A stretch of 64,000 nt of DNA, from NCBI RefSeq assembly GCF_026684035.1, contig NZ_CP113361.1, positions 1,798,001 through 1,862,000 on the forward strand, read 5' to 3'. Under the pieces are notes generated by a model that saw only the letters and a list, made by a program, of their open reading frames with translations, did no database searches and was not told where the DNA came from. The DNA is from Methanogenium organophilum (GTDB lineage Archaea; Halobacteriota; Methanomicrobia; Methanomicrobiales; Methanomicrobiaceae). Made by a program: the position numbers and the translations under genes. Below, piece after piece: positions 44,529 through 54,499 of this stretch (positions are counted from its first letter, which is position 1; the number at the start of each line of letters is the position of its first letter).

Positions 44529-46418
44529 GTGAAAGCCGCAGATTCCTCTCCAACATTTCTCAGTAGGTTACGGTTTGAACATATATTTCTGGTAATTTTT
44601 ATTGTCGCGCTCATATTGCGCTTTTTTATCCTCGATCTAAAGCTCTTTCATCATGACGAGGCAGTTCATGCCTGGTTTTCGTTTAAACTGCTGACCGAAG
44701 GATCCTATGTATATGATCCGGTCTATCACGGTCCGCTTCTGTATTATACGACAGCGAGCATGTTTGCCCTCTTCGGGGATTCGGATCTCGTCGGACGGAT
44801 TGTGCCCGCCCTTTTGGGGTCCCTCATGGTCCTTCTGGTCTGGCCGATATACCGTCTGGGATATCTTGAGAAATATGGTGCTCTTATTGCCGCATTGTTC
44901 CTTGCGATATCCCCGGATATGGTATACTTCTCCCGGTTCCTGCGCAATGATATTTTCATCGCGTTTTTTACCCTGCTCCTTCTCGTGGCACTTCTGTATT
45001 ATCTTGAGTATGGACAGCGCCGCTATGTGGTAGTGGCAGCTCTTGCCGCAGGGCTGGGGTGCTGTTCAAAGGAGAATATGCCTATCATTCTTCTGATCTT
45101 CGGTGTCTTCCTTCTCGCGGCAGTAATGCTGAAGTGGGTGCATCTGAAGAAGGGGTGGTGGATGGACTTCATCTTAGGTATTGCAGTGATGCTTGCCGTG
45201 GGATCGCTTTTCTATTCATCCTTCGGAGCCCATCCTGAGGTGCTCTGGACGGGAGCATTCCAGGCCATTGAGCACTGGACGGCGATGTCATCCCAGCAGC
45301 GTCTGGGCGGACCGCCGTACTTCTATATTCTGCTCTTCCTGCTCTATGAGGTGCCCATAATTTATCTGGCATTGGTGGGAATGATGCAGGCAGCTCTCTG
45401 TGCGCTCTTCCTCTGGAAGCGAAGGCGGCAGGTGGATGTGGTAGATATGTCCGCCCCTGTTGTGGCAGGGGTGGACGAGGGTGCCATGCTCTATGATGGG
45501 GCAGATCCCGAAATGTATTCAGAAGATGCAGCAGAGGGGTGCAGAATGCCCGAACCTCCTGAAATGGTGGAACCCGCAAACGGTGGATGTGCTGAAAGTT
45601 CTGAAGCAGGGTTCGAAGCCACGGAATTTGTAGGGTGTCAGGAAGACAGAGCAGGTGTTGATCCAGCTGAAGAACCGGCAGGTCATTCATCCCGGCCAAA
45701 GAGCCTGTTATCTGGTCTTATTGCACGCACCAGTGACTGTTGCGGTGATGCGGGCCGACCGGGATTTGACCGTCGCCTTGGTTTTTCACTCTTCTGTATC
45801 TGGTGGATGTGTGCGTCACTTGGCGTATATGCGATCATCGGAGAGAAGGTGCCGTGGCTCATTCTGCATCAGCTTCTTCCGATGATCTTTGTCGCAGCGT
45901 ATCTGATGACACGCAAAAAGGCGACTCTCGCGCTGATCCTGTCAGTATTTTTGGTGGTGATGATGGCGCATGTTGCCTTCACCCCGGCGGATATCAATGA
46001 GCCCATCGTGCAGGTTCAGAATTCCGAAGAACTACGTGAGCTCTTCTCCCTCATTGACGCAGGGAATAAAACTGCAGTCACAACAGAGAGTGTATGGCCA
46101 CTTCCCTGGTACTATCGGGGTGATGGTTCTGAGAAGATTACCTATCTTTCGACTGCCGCTGACAATCCCGAATATTTCAGGGACAGTGAATATGACGTCA
46201 TTGTGTCTCATAACCCGGACGGATTCTCTGCCGTGCCTGGATACGTGAAGACCGATGTAATCCGGCAGAGCTACTGGTTCTCAATCTATGACAATGGGGA
46301 CCGCCTCGCCGAGTATTATTTTCTGCGCAACGGGAAGCTTGGGAGTGTTAACTGGAATATCTTTGTTCTTCCGGAAACAACCGGTGGCGTGGAGATTCCG
46401 GTCAACGTTACCGTCTGA
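44529..46418 (+). CDS. TIGR03663-family membrane glycosyltransferase-like protein (Agl23-type)
   Basis: A 629-residue polytopic protein. The N-terminal region FILDLKLFHHDEAVHAWFS has the acidic D-E motif of PMT/GT39-type membrane glycosyltransferases, followed by YVYDPVYHGPLLYY. About ten membrane helices are visible, interrupted after residue 300 by a long acidic soluble insert (about residues 305-395, rich in Glu/Asp). The C-terminal domain is extracellular. Family TIGR03663 is linked to the protein flippase activity in archaeal N-glycosylation. The start is GTG 44529, ten bases after uS10, so expression may be coupled. Confidence 0.85.
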   Translation: MKAADSSPTFLSRLRFEHIFLVIFIVALILRFFILDLKLFHHDEAVHAWFSFKLLTEGSYVYDPVYHGPLLYYTTASMFALFGDSDLVGRIVPALLGSLMVLLVWPIYRLGYLEKYGALIAALFLAISPDMVYFSRFLRNDIFIAFFTLLLLVALLYYLEYGQRRYVVVAALAAGLGCCSKENMPIILLIFGVFLLAAVMLKWVHLKKGWWMDFILGIAVMLAVGSLFYSSFGAHPEVLWTGAFQAIEHWTAMSSQQRLGGPPYFYILLFLLYEVPIIYLALVGMMQAALCALFLWKRRRQVDVVDMSAPVVAGVDEGAMLYDGADPEMYSEDAAEGCRMPEPPEMVEPANGGCAESSEAGFEATEFVGCQEDRAGVDPAEEPAGHSSRPKSLLSGLIARTSDCCGDAGRPGFDRRLGFSLFCIWWMCASLGVYAIIGEKVPWLILHQLLPMIFVAAYLMTRKKATLALILSVFLVVMMAHVAFTPADINEPIVQVQNSEELRELFSLIDAGNKTAVTTESVWPLPWYYRGDGSEKITYLSTAADNPEYFRDSEYDVIVSHNPDGFSAVPGYVKTDVIRQSYWFSIYDNGDRLAEYYFLRNGKLGSVNWNIFVLPETTGGVEIPVNVTV

Positions 46419-46984
46419 AGTTTCTCCCGTTCCCCTTTTTTTCCCCTGATGTATTGTGATTCTTTTTCAGTTTATTCTGTTTCTGTTATGGTAATTCCCG
46501 AAATGATGAATCTATATGGGGCGCTGTTTACGGGAGTATTTTTCAATATATTGGGAAATGACTGGTGCATATTTTATGCGGTAGGCGGATTCTTCGGTTC
46601 TGAGGGATATGAAATGATGAACTGATGCCTGAGTAGGAAATAGATGGTTGTGTGAGCTGTATGGTTGGGCTTTGTAACTGTGAATTGTGTACTGCTGTGG
46701 TCTAATTGGGGATGGGGATGCTACATGGATATGCATCCTTTTTTGCATGGAACAGAAGCGGCACGGGAACAATTCTATGGATTTTCTGCGTATGATTTTT
46801 GAATTTTCAGGGATGCATTCTCATAATATTACTAAAAACAACAGATCTTCTGGTTGTTGTATCATAATTTTTGTCAGGCATCATGTGGATACCTATGCCT
46901 GCTGTTCTTTGTATTGCGATGAATTTGAAAAGAAACAGCTAAAATAAGGTGAATCAGCAGAATTAAAAAATATGAGTGGGTTGG
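46419..46984. other. Intergenic stretch with T-tract terminator
   Basis: A run of seven T at 46436-46442 follows the glycosyltransferase stop by 18 bases and is the likely terminator. The remaining 540 bases show only short unsupported frames. The facing gene pair ends at 46985 on the minus strand. Confidence 0.45.
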
Positions 46985-48100
46985 TTATCCAAGTTCATCC
47001 CACTTGTTAAACCGTCGGTATATCACAAATCCGATGCCTGCGATAATGACAACAGCCACAATGATGATGACATACGTCCCGAGTCCGCTGAAGTCAGGAA
47101 GGAGTCCTCCTTCGCCGATCTCCTCTCTGAGTTCGGTAGACATTGTCAATGCCTCATTTGCGGTCAATTGTGCCTCGTTTGCATTCAGGCGTGACTGGTA
47201 GTAGTCTTTATTGTCACGGAAATCCTTTGCCTGCGACATCTGTGTCTCGGCGAGGGACACCTTGTTCTGGATTGAAGTAACCCGGGTGTCACCGGTCATG
47301 CTCCGGTTATTGATGAAGTAATTGACATCGCTATTAACCGCATCGATGGTTACTTGGGCATCGTCAATGAGTTTCGCAGAGTATGCATCCTCCAGACTTC
47401 CTTCTGCCTCTTCAATGAGGGCTCCTGCCTCTGTGAGCAGCACATTTGCCTGTGAGTAGCTCGCGGTCTTTGACTGGTCAATCTTTTCATCTGCCTGGGT
47501 GTAGAGCTCTCCGGCCTGTACAACATTTACCCCGAGTGCGGTATACTCATCAATTGATGTACTGAGTTCTTCCAGTTGCTCTTCCCGGAGATCCCGAATC
47601 TTGTCAACATCCTCGGGGTTGATTACCGTACGTTCAATGAGCAGTTCTCCGCCGGACGGAATATTGCCATTTGCATCCATCTGGCGCAGACGATAGAGTG
47701 TCAGATCAGAGGTCTGTGTGACATCGGGCACCTTCCCAACAAGGGCATAATCGATTGTTACTTCGTTGCTGTCCGGGTATGAAAGGTCCCATCCGAGAAG
47801 GCGCAAATATCTGCTGGTGCTTTCTTTGGGTATGCCCTGACTATTCACAAGGATCGTATAATCCCATTCCGGGTCCTCAAGTTCGGTGTATGCTTCGAGT
47901 TCGTCATCAGTGTCGAACGTGGTGTCTCCGCTGCCGGTCAGTTTGACAATAACATGGACAATGACCTGATCTCCTGGTGCAAGATCGCCAGATGCCGGAT
48001 CAACATCTGCAACGCTTTCAACAAAATCTGCAGCCGCTACACCCTGCACAAGGCAGAGTGCAAGCATTAATGATATTAGTAGTGTTACTCCCCGTTTCAT
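46985..48100 (-). CDS. Secreted coiled-coil protein with C-terminal anchor
   Basis: A 371-residue exported protein. From ATG 48100 a signal peptide is seen (VTLLISLMLALCLVQGVAAA), then a beta-rich domain (residues about 25-145), then a long helical region with heptad-like spacing (residues about 160-330, including LREEQLEELSTSIDEYTAL), and a C-terminal membrane helix TYVIIIVAVVIIAGIGFVIY followed by RRF. It lies 20 bases after the CetZ gene on the same strand, so it may be linked to cell-shape functions at the envelope. The longer frame to 48139 would overlap the CetZ stop and lose the signal peptide position. Confidence 0.75.
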   Translation of the reverse strand: MKRGVTLLISLMLALCLVQGVAAADFVESVADVDPASGDLAPGDQVIVHVIVKLTGSGDTTFDTDDELEAYTELEDPEWDYTILVNSQGIPKESTSRYLRLLGWDLSYPDSNEVTIDYALVGKVPDVTQTSDLTLYRLRQMDANGNIPSGGELLIERTVINPEDVDKIRDLREEQLEELSTSIDEYTALGVNVVQAGELYTQADEKIDQSKTASYSQANVLLTEAGALIEEAEGSLEDAYSAKLIDDAQVTIDAVNSDVNYFINNRSMTGDTRVTSIQNKVSLAETQMSQAKDFRDNKDYYQSRLNANEAQLTANEALTMSTELREEIGEGGLLPDFSGLGTYVIIIVAVVIIAGIGFVIYRRFNKWDELG

Positions 48101-48119
48101 GGTGTATTTCACCTGATTA

Positions 48120-49298
48120 TCATTCAAAGAGTGGATCAATCTCGTCCCCGTCGAACATGGATGAACGACGTTCTTTGGATTTGACTACATCCTCTTTTGT
48201 TTCTTTTGCAATTTCCATCAGTTCACGGATACGTGGGGCGTCACCTATGGTCGCAAGCACAACCACGGCAGCCACCTTTGAACTCTCGGTCGGGTAGTCT
48301 CCACCACGGACTTCTACGCCCGCGATATTCTCCTCTACCCATGATTTGGATTTTTCAACTCCTTTGCGGTCCATCTCACCGGAAGGGCCTGCAATTAATA
48401 CAAGTGCACGCTCGGCAGTGGTATAATCACAGGGCATGGTGAGACGACCAAGCATTGCACGGCGGACGAGGCCAATGATCTTTGCAGATTTGTCCTCACC
48501 GGTCAGTACTTCCTCTGATGCTTCGCGTTTCTTCAGACCCCTGAACAGGCCCCCTGTAAGGCCCTGTTTCTGTTTGGTGCTCTTACTGACGGTTTCAGAG
48601 ATTGCATACCCGATACTGCTTACGCCACCCCCGCGAAGGGTGTTGATTATTTCACTGGAATCAACGACCATCTCTCCGACGCCGGACTTGCTGACTTCGC
48701 CTGCACGGAAAAGCACGCCAAATCTGCGGACGATTTCGTCATTGAGACGCTGGTAAGCGCCGCGGACACTCTCACCCTCATTCTTCCAGGCACTGTTATC
48801 GAATATGAACGTGTTATCAGCTTCATTGACCAGTGTTGAGAGACTACGGGCTGCATTATATGAGTAAAGTCTTCCTTCCTCTGGTGCGGGAAGGATGCCC
48901 ACTGCATAAACCGGTTCACGGTAAATACGTTTCAGGTGGCGTGCCAGCACGGGGGTCCCACCGGACCCCGTACCTCCGCCCAGACCGGCACAGATTACAA
49001 ATGCATCTATGTCGTGGGTGCCGCGGTTGTCGATGGTATTGATGATACTATCGATCTCATCCGCGGTGATTTTGGCTCCGGTTACATTGTCAGTGCCTAC
49101 TCCATGCCCTTTTACAACTGTCTGACCAATGAGGATGCGGTCTTTGAGCTCGATATTGTCGAGACCCATAAGATCCGTCCGTGCAGTGTTCACTGCAATA
49201 CCCCGGAAGCTCCGTGTCGGTGCTTTCTTGTCCTGTTCGATGAACATGTCGACAATTTTTCCGCCTGCTTGGCCGAATCCTATGAAAAAAACTCTCAT
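48120..49298 (-). CDS. Tubulin/FtsZ-superfamily protein, CetZ type
   Basis: A 392-residue GTPase of the tubulin superfamily. The N-terminal MRVFFIGFGQAGGKIVDMF replaces the FtsZ pattern with the FGQAG of CetZ, and the GTP-binding T4 loop is CAGLGGGTGSGGTPVLA. The C-terminal region is tubulin-like without a typical FtsZ C-terminal peptide; it ends in an acidic tail (DGDEIDPLFE). CetZ proteins shape cells in archaea. It precedes the secreted coiled-coil gene and is divergent from the flavoprotein at 49413. Confidence 0.9.
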   Translation of the reverse strand: MRVFFIGFGQAGGKIVDMFIEQDKKAPTRSFRGIAVNTARTDLMGLDNIELKDRILIGQTVVKGHGVGTDNVTGAKITADEIDSIINTIDNRGTHDIDAFVICAGLGGGTGSGGTPVLARHLKRIYREPVYAVGILPAPEEGRLYSYNAARSLSTLVNEADNTFIFDNSAWKNEGESVRGAYQRLNDEIVRRFGVLFRAGEVSKSGVGEMVVDSSEIINTLRGGGVSSIGYAISETVSKSTKQKQGLTGGLFRGLKKREASEEVLTGEDKSAKIIGLVRRAMLGRLTMPCDYTTAERALVLIAGPSGEMDRKGVEKSKSWVEENIAGVEVRGGDYPTESSKVAAVVVLATIGDAPRIRELMEIAKETKEDVVKSKERRSSMFDGDEIDPLFE

Positions 49299-49412
49299 AT
49301 GTGAACACCATTTGATTGAATGAAGATACTCGCTTCTTCAGATTATAAGACATGTTTCTTTCATAACTTCAAAAACTTTCTTATGGCAATTCTTGTTAAT
49401 AATTAAGATGTA

Positions 49413-50651
49413 ATGAGAATCTGCATCATAGGCGGAGGATTGACCGGTCTTTCTGCTGCATATTACCTGTCGGGCACACACTCTGTTGATGTGCTGGAAG
49501 CCTCATCAGAGGCTGGTGGTCTTCTCTCTTCCGTTCCTGTCCATGATACCTCTATTGAGCGGTATTATCACCATTGTTTCTCCGGTGATGCGCATCTTCT
49601 GGCGCTCATAAATGAACTTGGTCTGGCTGCAGATCTCACCTGGCTGAATGGAAGCACGGGGTATTTCAGCGAAGGGCGCATCTATCCGTTGACCTCGCCT
49701 GTTGAGATACTGCGGTATCCGCTCCTCACCCTACGCGATAAATTCAGACTTGGTATGCTGACCCTTCGGGCTGGAAAATATCAGGCGGCCTCCTATGATG
49801 ACATGACAGCAGACGAGTTTATTCTTGACACCTGTGGTCAGCATACCTATGACTCATTCTTTGCACCCCTATTACGCAGCAAATTCGGCGACATGCGCCA
49901 CGACGTCTCCGCTGCCTGGCTGATATCACGCATTGCTATCCGTTCTGATCGCGGCCCGCAGGGAGAGCGGCTGGGTTATCTGCGGCATGGATACCAGAGC
50001 CTTATTTCCGGGTTGTCTGATGCGATTCGCGCCAACGACGGGGCAATTCACACTGGTATCCCTGTCCGGTCGCTGGAAAAAAAAGAAGGGGGTATATGGA
50101 CTGTCAATGGTGCGCCCTATGATGCAGTCATTTCAACAGTGCGGCCGTCCGTTCTCACATCCCTGGGAGGGCCCTCCTTCCCTGATATTCCCTATCAGGG
50201 GGCAGCATGCGTGACACTGGGGCTTCCCCGTGATGTGCTCCAGGGCATATACTGGGTTAATATGAAAGATAATGCTCCATATGGGGCTGCGATAGGACAT
50301 ACCAACTTTGCACCTTTTGAGTGGTATGGTGAACACATCGTCTACCTTGCGTCATACTTCCGTGACGCGCTGCCCGAGGATCATGAAGAAAACATGATAA
50401 CAGACTTTTGTGAACGTTTCGGTGTGTCGCGTGATGAGATCCGCTGGCATTATATGACAACAGATACGGCCGCAGGACCGGTATACACCACCGGGTACAG
50501 GAGTCTTATTCCTCCATATGAAGTGGATGGCATATACTGTGCCGGTATGTTCTCCCCGCCGAATTATCCGGAACGGAGTATGGAGGGTTCAGTCGTTGCC
50601 GCACAGACGGTGGCAGAGATGATCAGATCCAGTGAGGCGAAGCATGTCTAA
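49413..50651 (+). CDS. FAD-dependent oxidoreductase of the protoporphyrinogen-oxidase-like class
   Basis: A 412-residue flavoprotein. The Rossmann motif IIGGGLTGLSAAYYLS is at residues 4-19, then VLEASSEAGGLLSSV binds FAD ribose, and near the C-terminus YCAGMFSPPNYPERSMEGSV places the flavin. It resembles amine-oxidase-type and UDP-galactopyranose-mutase-type enzymes. First gene of a four-gene cluster with a glycosyltransferase, a flippase-like protein and a DUF2298 protein, so it may convert a sugar or lipid carrier. Confidence 0.78.
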   Translation: MRICIIGGGLTGLSAAYYLSGTHSVDVLEASSEAGGLLSSVPVHDTSIERYYHHCFSGDAHLLALINELGLAADLTWLNGSTGYFSEGRIYPLTSPVEILRYPLLTLRDKFRLGMLTLRAGKYQAASYDDMTADEFILDTCGQHTYDSFFAPLLRSKFGDMRHDVSAAWLISRIAIRSDRGPQGERLGYLRHGYQSLISGLSDAIRANDGAIHTGIPVRSLEKKEGGIWTVNGAPYDAVISTVRPSVLTSLGGPSFPDIPYQGAACVTLGLPRDVLQGIYWVNMKDNAPYGAAIGHTNFAPFEWYGEHIVYLASYFRDALPEDHEENMITDFCERFGVSRDEIRWHYMTTDTAAGPVYTTGYRSLIPPYEVDGIYCAGMFSPPNYPERSMEGSVVAAQTVAEMIRSSEAKHV

Positions 50652-51351
50652 GTATGAGGTCTGTGCCATTCTTCCGGTGTATAATGATCGTGAGTCACTT
50701 GAGACTGCAATCCCGCGTTCCATTGAGGTGCTGGAAAAAATCACGGATTCCTTCCTTGTGGTGGTGGCAGAAGACGGAAGCACCGATGGTAGTGCGGAGT
50801 TTGTGCGTGAATGGGAGGAAAAAGACAGCCGTGTCCTGCTCTTCCATGCTGATGAGCGTCTGGGCCGGGGGACAGCCCTGACCCGGGTTATCCGTGCCGT
50901 GGACGCAGAGATTGTCTGTTACTATGATGTGGACCTTGCAACCGATATGGCGCATCTGCCGGCACTGATTCAGGCCATCCGGGACGGCAATGATATTGCG
51001 ACAGGGTCGCGCCTGATGCCGGAGAGTGATATCGTGCGCACACAGGGACGGGAAGTGGCAAGCAGAGGGTATAATTTTCTGGTGCGCACGGTGCTGAATA
51101 GCAGGCTGTATGATCATCAGTGCGGCTTCAAGGCATTTCGGCGTGATCGCATTCTCTCTCTGCTGGATACCATTGAGGCTCCCCACTGGTTCTGGGATAC
51201 TGAACTTCTTGTCCGGGCACAAAAGAAGGGATTTCATATCGCGGAATTCCCGGTGCGCTGGCGGACCAGTGACAAGACAACGGTCAGGTTCAGTGATGTG
51301 ACCGGAATGGGGATGGCAATATTTCACCTGAGGCGGCATCTGAATGATTAA
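50644..51351 (+). CDS. GT2-family glycosyltransferase (dolichyl-phosphate type)
   Basis: A 235-residue enzyme of the DPM1/Alg5-like family that loads a sugar onto a polyprenyl phosphate on the cytosolic face. Features include AILPVYNDRESLETAIPR, VVAEDGSTDGSAEF, the DxD motif in CYYDVDLATDM, and DHQCGFKAFRRD. No membrane helix follows, as in short DPM1 types. It overlaps the upstream flavoprotein by eight bases (ATG 50644 in place of the longer frame) and the next gene by eight. Confidence 0.87.
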   Translation: MSKYEVCAILPVYNDRESLETAIPRSIEVLEKITDSFLVVVAEDGSTDGSAEFVREWEEKDSRVLLFHADERLGRGTALTRVIRAVDAEIVCYYDVDLATDMAHLPALIQAIRDGNDIATGSRLMPESDIVRTQGREVASRGYNFLVRTVLNSRLYDHQCGFKAFRRDRILSLLDTIEAPHWFWDTELLVRAQKKGFHIAEFPVRWRTSDKTTVRFSDVTGMGMAIFHLRRHLND

Positions 51352-52309
51352 GAGGGCCGCGGCCATTGTGCTTCCCACGATTCTTGCGGTTGGTATCGTC
51401 GCATACATGCTCTATCGGGTGTGGGATGATCTTCTCGTGGCTGTTCAGAATGCGGTGTGGTCATACCTGATTCTTGCCGTTGTCATCTGTGTCGGTGCCT
51501 GGTTTCTTCGTGGGTTCCGGTATCGTTCAATTCTTGCAAGCCTCACGGTGACGATCTCCATCTGGCTCTCTACCGCCTGTATCTATCTCTCGCAGACGGC
51601 AAATCTCATCGTCCCGGCACGGCTGGGCGACTTAATCCGGCTCTTTATTCTGAAACACGAAGCGGACGCGACATACACAAATGGCCTTTCGTCTGTAGTG
51701 GTGGAACGGTTCTTTGACATTGTCACCATTGCGCTTCTGGGTGCGGTGACCCTCCCCTTCGTTCTGAATGTACCGGAGTGGTTCATCACCGTAATCTACG
51801 TGGCACTTGCCCTCTGTGGCATCTTTGTGGTGGTGCTATTCTCGGTAGGGAAGCTGCAGTCTGAGAACAAGTATCTTAAAATGGGTATTGACCTTCTTGG
51901 TCAGGTGAAAGAAGCATCCCTCTCGCCACAGGGCATTGTGGGCCTCTCGGCCCTTTCCATCGTGATCTGGTTGACTGATGTGGTGATCTGTTATGTCATT
52001 GCCTTGATGTTTGGCGCGGCAATTCCGTTTGTGGTGGTCACGCTTGCCATTGTCATCGGAAATCTGGTCAAGGCAGTGCCGGTTACTCCTGGTGGTGTGG
52101 GTACCTATGAGATCGCAGTCGCCCTTACCCTCTCGCTTGCGGGGGTTGATCCTGCAGTTGCAACCCTCATTGCGGTCGTCGATCATCTCGTCAAAAATGG
52201 TGTCACGCTTGCAGGGGGTGTGGTGTCGCTCTATGTCTTTGGAGACTGGGCGGTCTCCCTCCTGCGCCGTGCTTTCTCCCATTCCCTGGATGTGGCGGAG
52301 GTCAGATGA
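51344..52309 (+). CDS. UPF0104/LPG-synthase-type integral membrane protein
   Basis: A 321-residue protein with eight or so membrane helices, matching the lysylphosphatidylglycerol synthase transmembrane region family: FLRGFRYRSILASL, IYLSQTANLIVPARLGDLIRLFIL, SVVVERFFDIVTIALL, KAVPVTPGGVGTYEIAVAL. In archaea such proteins sit next to glycosyltransferases and are believed to assist lipid-carrier handling or flipping. It overlaps both neighbours (8 and 4 bases), so it belongs to the same operon. Confidence 0.83.
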   Translation: MIKRAAAIVLPTILAVGIVAYMLYRVWDDLLVAVQNAVWSYLILAVVICVGAWFLRGFRYRSILASLTVTISIWLSTACIYLSQTANLIVPARLGDLIRLFILKHEADATYTNGLSSVVVERFFDIVTIALLGAVTLPFVLNVPEWFITVIYVALALCGIFVVVLFSVGKLQSENKYLKMGIDLLGQVKEASLSPQGIVGLSALSIVIWLTDVVICYVIALMFGAAIPFVVVTLAIVIGNLVKAVPVTPGGVGTYEIAVALTLSLAGVDPAVATLIAVVDHLVKNGVTLAGGVVSLYVFGDWAVSLLRRAFSHSLDVAEVR

Positions 52310-54324
52310 TCGGGGCATGTGCTCAGGCCGCGGGGCTTATCCTCTGGCTGCTCGTCCTGAAGGTGCTGCAGGTTGCTCTCTGGCCTGTCCTTTCGAAGGC
52401 GTTCGGACGGTTTGCCTATCCTATCTCCTACCCTCTGTCGTTCCTGCTCTTTGGGGGCATCAGCTGGTATCTGGGCCTTCTCCATCTCCCGGTGCAGGCG
52501 GCGGTGATTCCGTTTCTGTTCATCATCGGGTATTACGCCGCCACCGGCTGGTACACTCGCGAGAAATGTTCCGGTGTCTGGAAGTGGGACGCAGCCTTTC
52601 TGCTCTGTTTCGCCTTCATGACCGAGATCCGGTTCTTCAACCCGATGATTTCATATGCGGAGAAGTTCATGGACCATGCGTTCCTTGCCTCGGTGATGCG
52701 TTCGCCGGTGGTTGCTCCCGCAGACCCGTGGTTTGCTGGTGGGACACTTGCGACCTACTATTATCTCGGACACTGGATGATGGGGGTGACCGGGATTCTC
52801 TCCGGGACGCCGTCATCGGTTGCCTTTAATCTCATCCTCCCGACAGTCTTTGCCAATGCGGCGGTCTCGTTATATGCAGTCGGGCATCTGCTTTTGACCC
52901 GCTTCCGTGCGCTCCCCGTCATGGCCCTCTTCCTGATCAATCCCTCGTTTATTGTCCAGGTGATCTCCGGTGCCGATGCACATGGTGTGCTCTGGAATTC
53001 TACCCGTACCATCGCTGATACAATCAATGAATATCCGCTCTTTTCCTTTCTCTGGGGGGACCCGCATGCCCATGTAATCTCGCTCTTCTGTCAGGCGCTC
53101 TTCATCTTCCTCATGCTTTACATTCTGAAGGAATGGGGTGGCCTGACAGAGAGGAGCCGGTGGATATGCCTCGGTGCAGCAGCACTCTCGCTTGGTGTGA
53201 TGCCGGGAATCAACTCCTGGGATGTCCTCGTCTATGCGCCCCTCCTGCTTGCAGTCGGGGCAATCGTCTGGTACCGGGCAAAAAGTGCTGAGGTACATGA
53301 TCCATATCCGTGGCGCCTCTTTCTTGTCTGCCCGGTAGTATCGGTGCTCCTTTTTGCACCGTATTACCTGATGCTCACGACACAGGGTGTTGCAGGCATC
53401 GGCATTGTGCCGGTCCCCTCGTCAGTGCCGGAGTTCATGCTGGTCTACGGATTTTTTATTGTCATGTTCTGGTGTGCCACGCTCCGCGACATTTGGGAAA
53501 ACACCCGGCTGCTCATTGTGCTCGTGCCCTTTGTCCTCACCGGGTATGTGGCCGCAGGACTTGCTGCAGTGCCGCTTGCTGCCCTTATTTTGCGGCGGAG
53601 GTTCCTTCCTGCAGAGGTGATCTCGATATTCGGGCTTGCGGTGCTGATATTTTCTGAACTCTTCTATCTTATCGATGGGATGGGCGATGTCTATTACCGG
53701 ATGAATACGGTATTCAAGTTTGGGCTTGCGGCCTGGATGATGATGAGTGCCGGTGCATTTATATGGCTGGGTGAGTGGCTGACAGAGCGGTTCAGGGATC
53801 GCTCCTTACCGGTGTGGGCAGTCCGCGCCGGTGCCGGTGCTATTGTTCTTCTCCTCATCTGTGCGCCGCTGGCTATCCCTGACCTGACATATGGGTATGG
53901 CGGCAAGACACTGGACGGCCTTGCCTGGGTGGATACATCTCATCCCGGTGATGCTGCCGCAGTGGCATATCTGTCAATCCTGCCGGAGAACGTCACTATT
54001 CTGGAGGCCGAGGGAGGGGATTACAAATATTACTCCCGTATGTCTTCGTTTACGGGCATCCCGACAGTTATTGGGATGCCATTTCATGAGACAATGTGGC
54101 GGGGGAATGATGCGGGCATCTCACAGCGCGCTGCTGATGTACAGATGATCTATGAAGACCCGTCCCGTTCACCATCGCTGCTCTCTCTCTATGGAGTGGA
54201 TTACCTTGTGTTGGGGGACACAGAAAATGAGCGATATTCTGTCCGGCTTCCAGAAGATATGTTAGAAGAGGTATTTTCCCAAAACGGAACAATAATCTTC
54301 CGTGTAATGGCGCCCTCTGCCTGA
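52306..54324 (+). CDS. DUF2298-family membrane protein
   Basis: A 672-residue polytopic protein of the DUF2298 family, known in archaea as the Chlor_Arch_YYY type. About thirteen membrane helices; TYYYLGHWMMG carries the YYY motif, and FLWGDPHAHV and GINSWDVLVYAPLL are other conserved loops. The C-terminal about 140 residues are extracytoplasmic (GAWMMMSAG to the C-terminus), as in PMT-like enzymes. Probably a polyprenyl-phosphate-sugar-dependent transferase for surface glycans. Last gene of the cluster; start ATG overlaps the previous TGA. Confidence 0.86.
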   Translation: MIGACAQAAGLILWLLVLKVLQVALWPVLSKAFGRFAYPISYPLSFLLFGGISWYLGLLHLPVQAAVIPFLFIIGYYAATGWYTREKCSGVWKWDAAFLLCFAFMTEIRFFNPMISYAEKFMDHAFLASVMRSPVVAPADPWFAGGTLATYYYLGHWMMGVTGILSGTPSSVAFNLILPTVFANAAVSLYAVGHLLLTRFRALPVMALFLINPSFIVQVISGADAHGVLWNSTRTIADTINEYPLFSFLWGDPHAHVISLFCQALFIFLMLYILKEWGGLTERSRWICLGAAALSLGVMPGINSWDVLVYAPLLLAVGAIVWYRAKSAEVHDPYPWRLFLVCPVVSVLLFAPYYLMLTTQGVAGIGIVPVPSSVPEFMLVYGFFIVMFWCATLRDIWENTRLLIVLVPFVLTGYVAAGLAAVPLAALILRRRFLPAEVISIFGLAVLIFSELFYLIDGMGDVYYRMNTVFKFGLAAWMMMSAGAFIWLGEWLTERFRDRSLPVWAVRAGAGAIVLLLICAPLAIPDLTYGYGGKTLDGLAWVDTSHPGDAAAVAYLSILPENVTILEAEGGDYKYYSRMSSFTGIPTVIGMPFHETMWRGNDAGISQRAADVQMIYEDPSRSPSLLSLYGVDYLVLGDTENERYSVRLPEDMLEEVFSQNGTIIFRVMAPSA

Positions 54325-54385
54325 TTTCGGGAGGAATCTTCGGTGATTTGGTCTGCCGTTCAATAACCTTTATCCCTCGGACTGT

Positions 54386-54499
54386 CGATATAATATGGCT
54401 ACATCAATCACGAACTGATGAGTGATGAGGGAGCAACACGCTACCACATATGCCCTGACGAAGGACAGGGTGTATTTCAGCTCCTGAATGAGGTGAGTT
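54386..54499 (+). promoter_or_regulatory. Promoter and structured leader of the L7Ae operon
   Basis: GATATAATATGG near 54387-54398 is a TATA-like box. The following leader of about 85 bases contains box C-like GTGATGA (54422-54428), a box D-like CTGA (54455-54458) and a five-pair hairpin CCCTG/CAGGG (54453-54470). GAGGTGA before the ATG is the ribosome binding site. L7Ae is known in archaea to bind K-turns, and its own mRNA leader can be a target; this leader could be that site. An overlapping 35-codon frame starts at 54418. Confidence 0.4.
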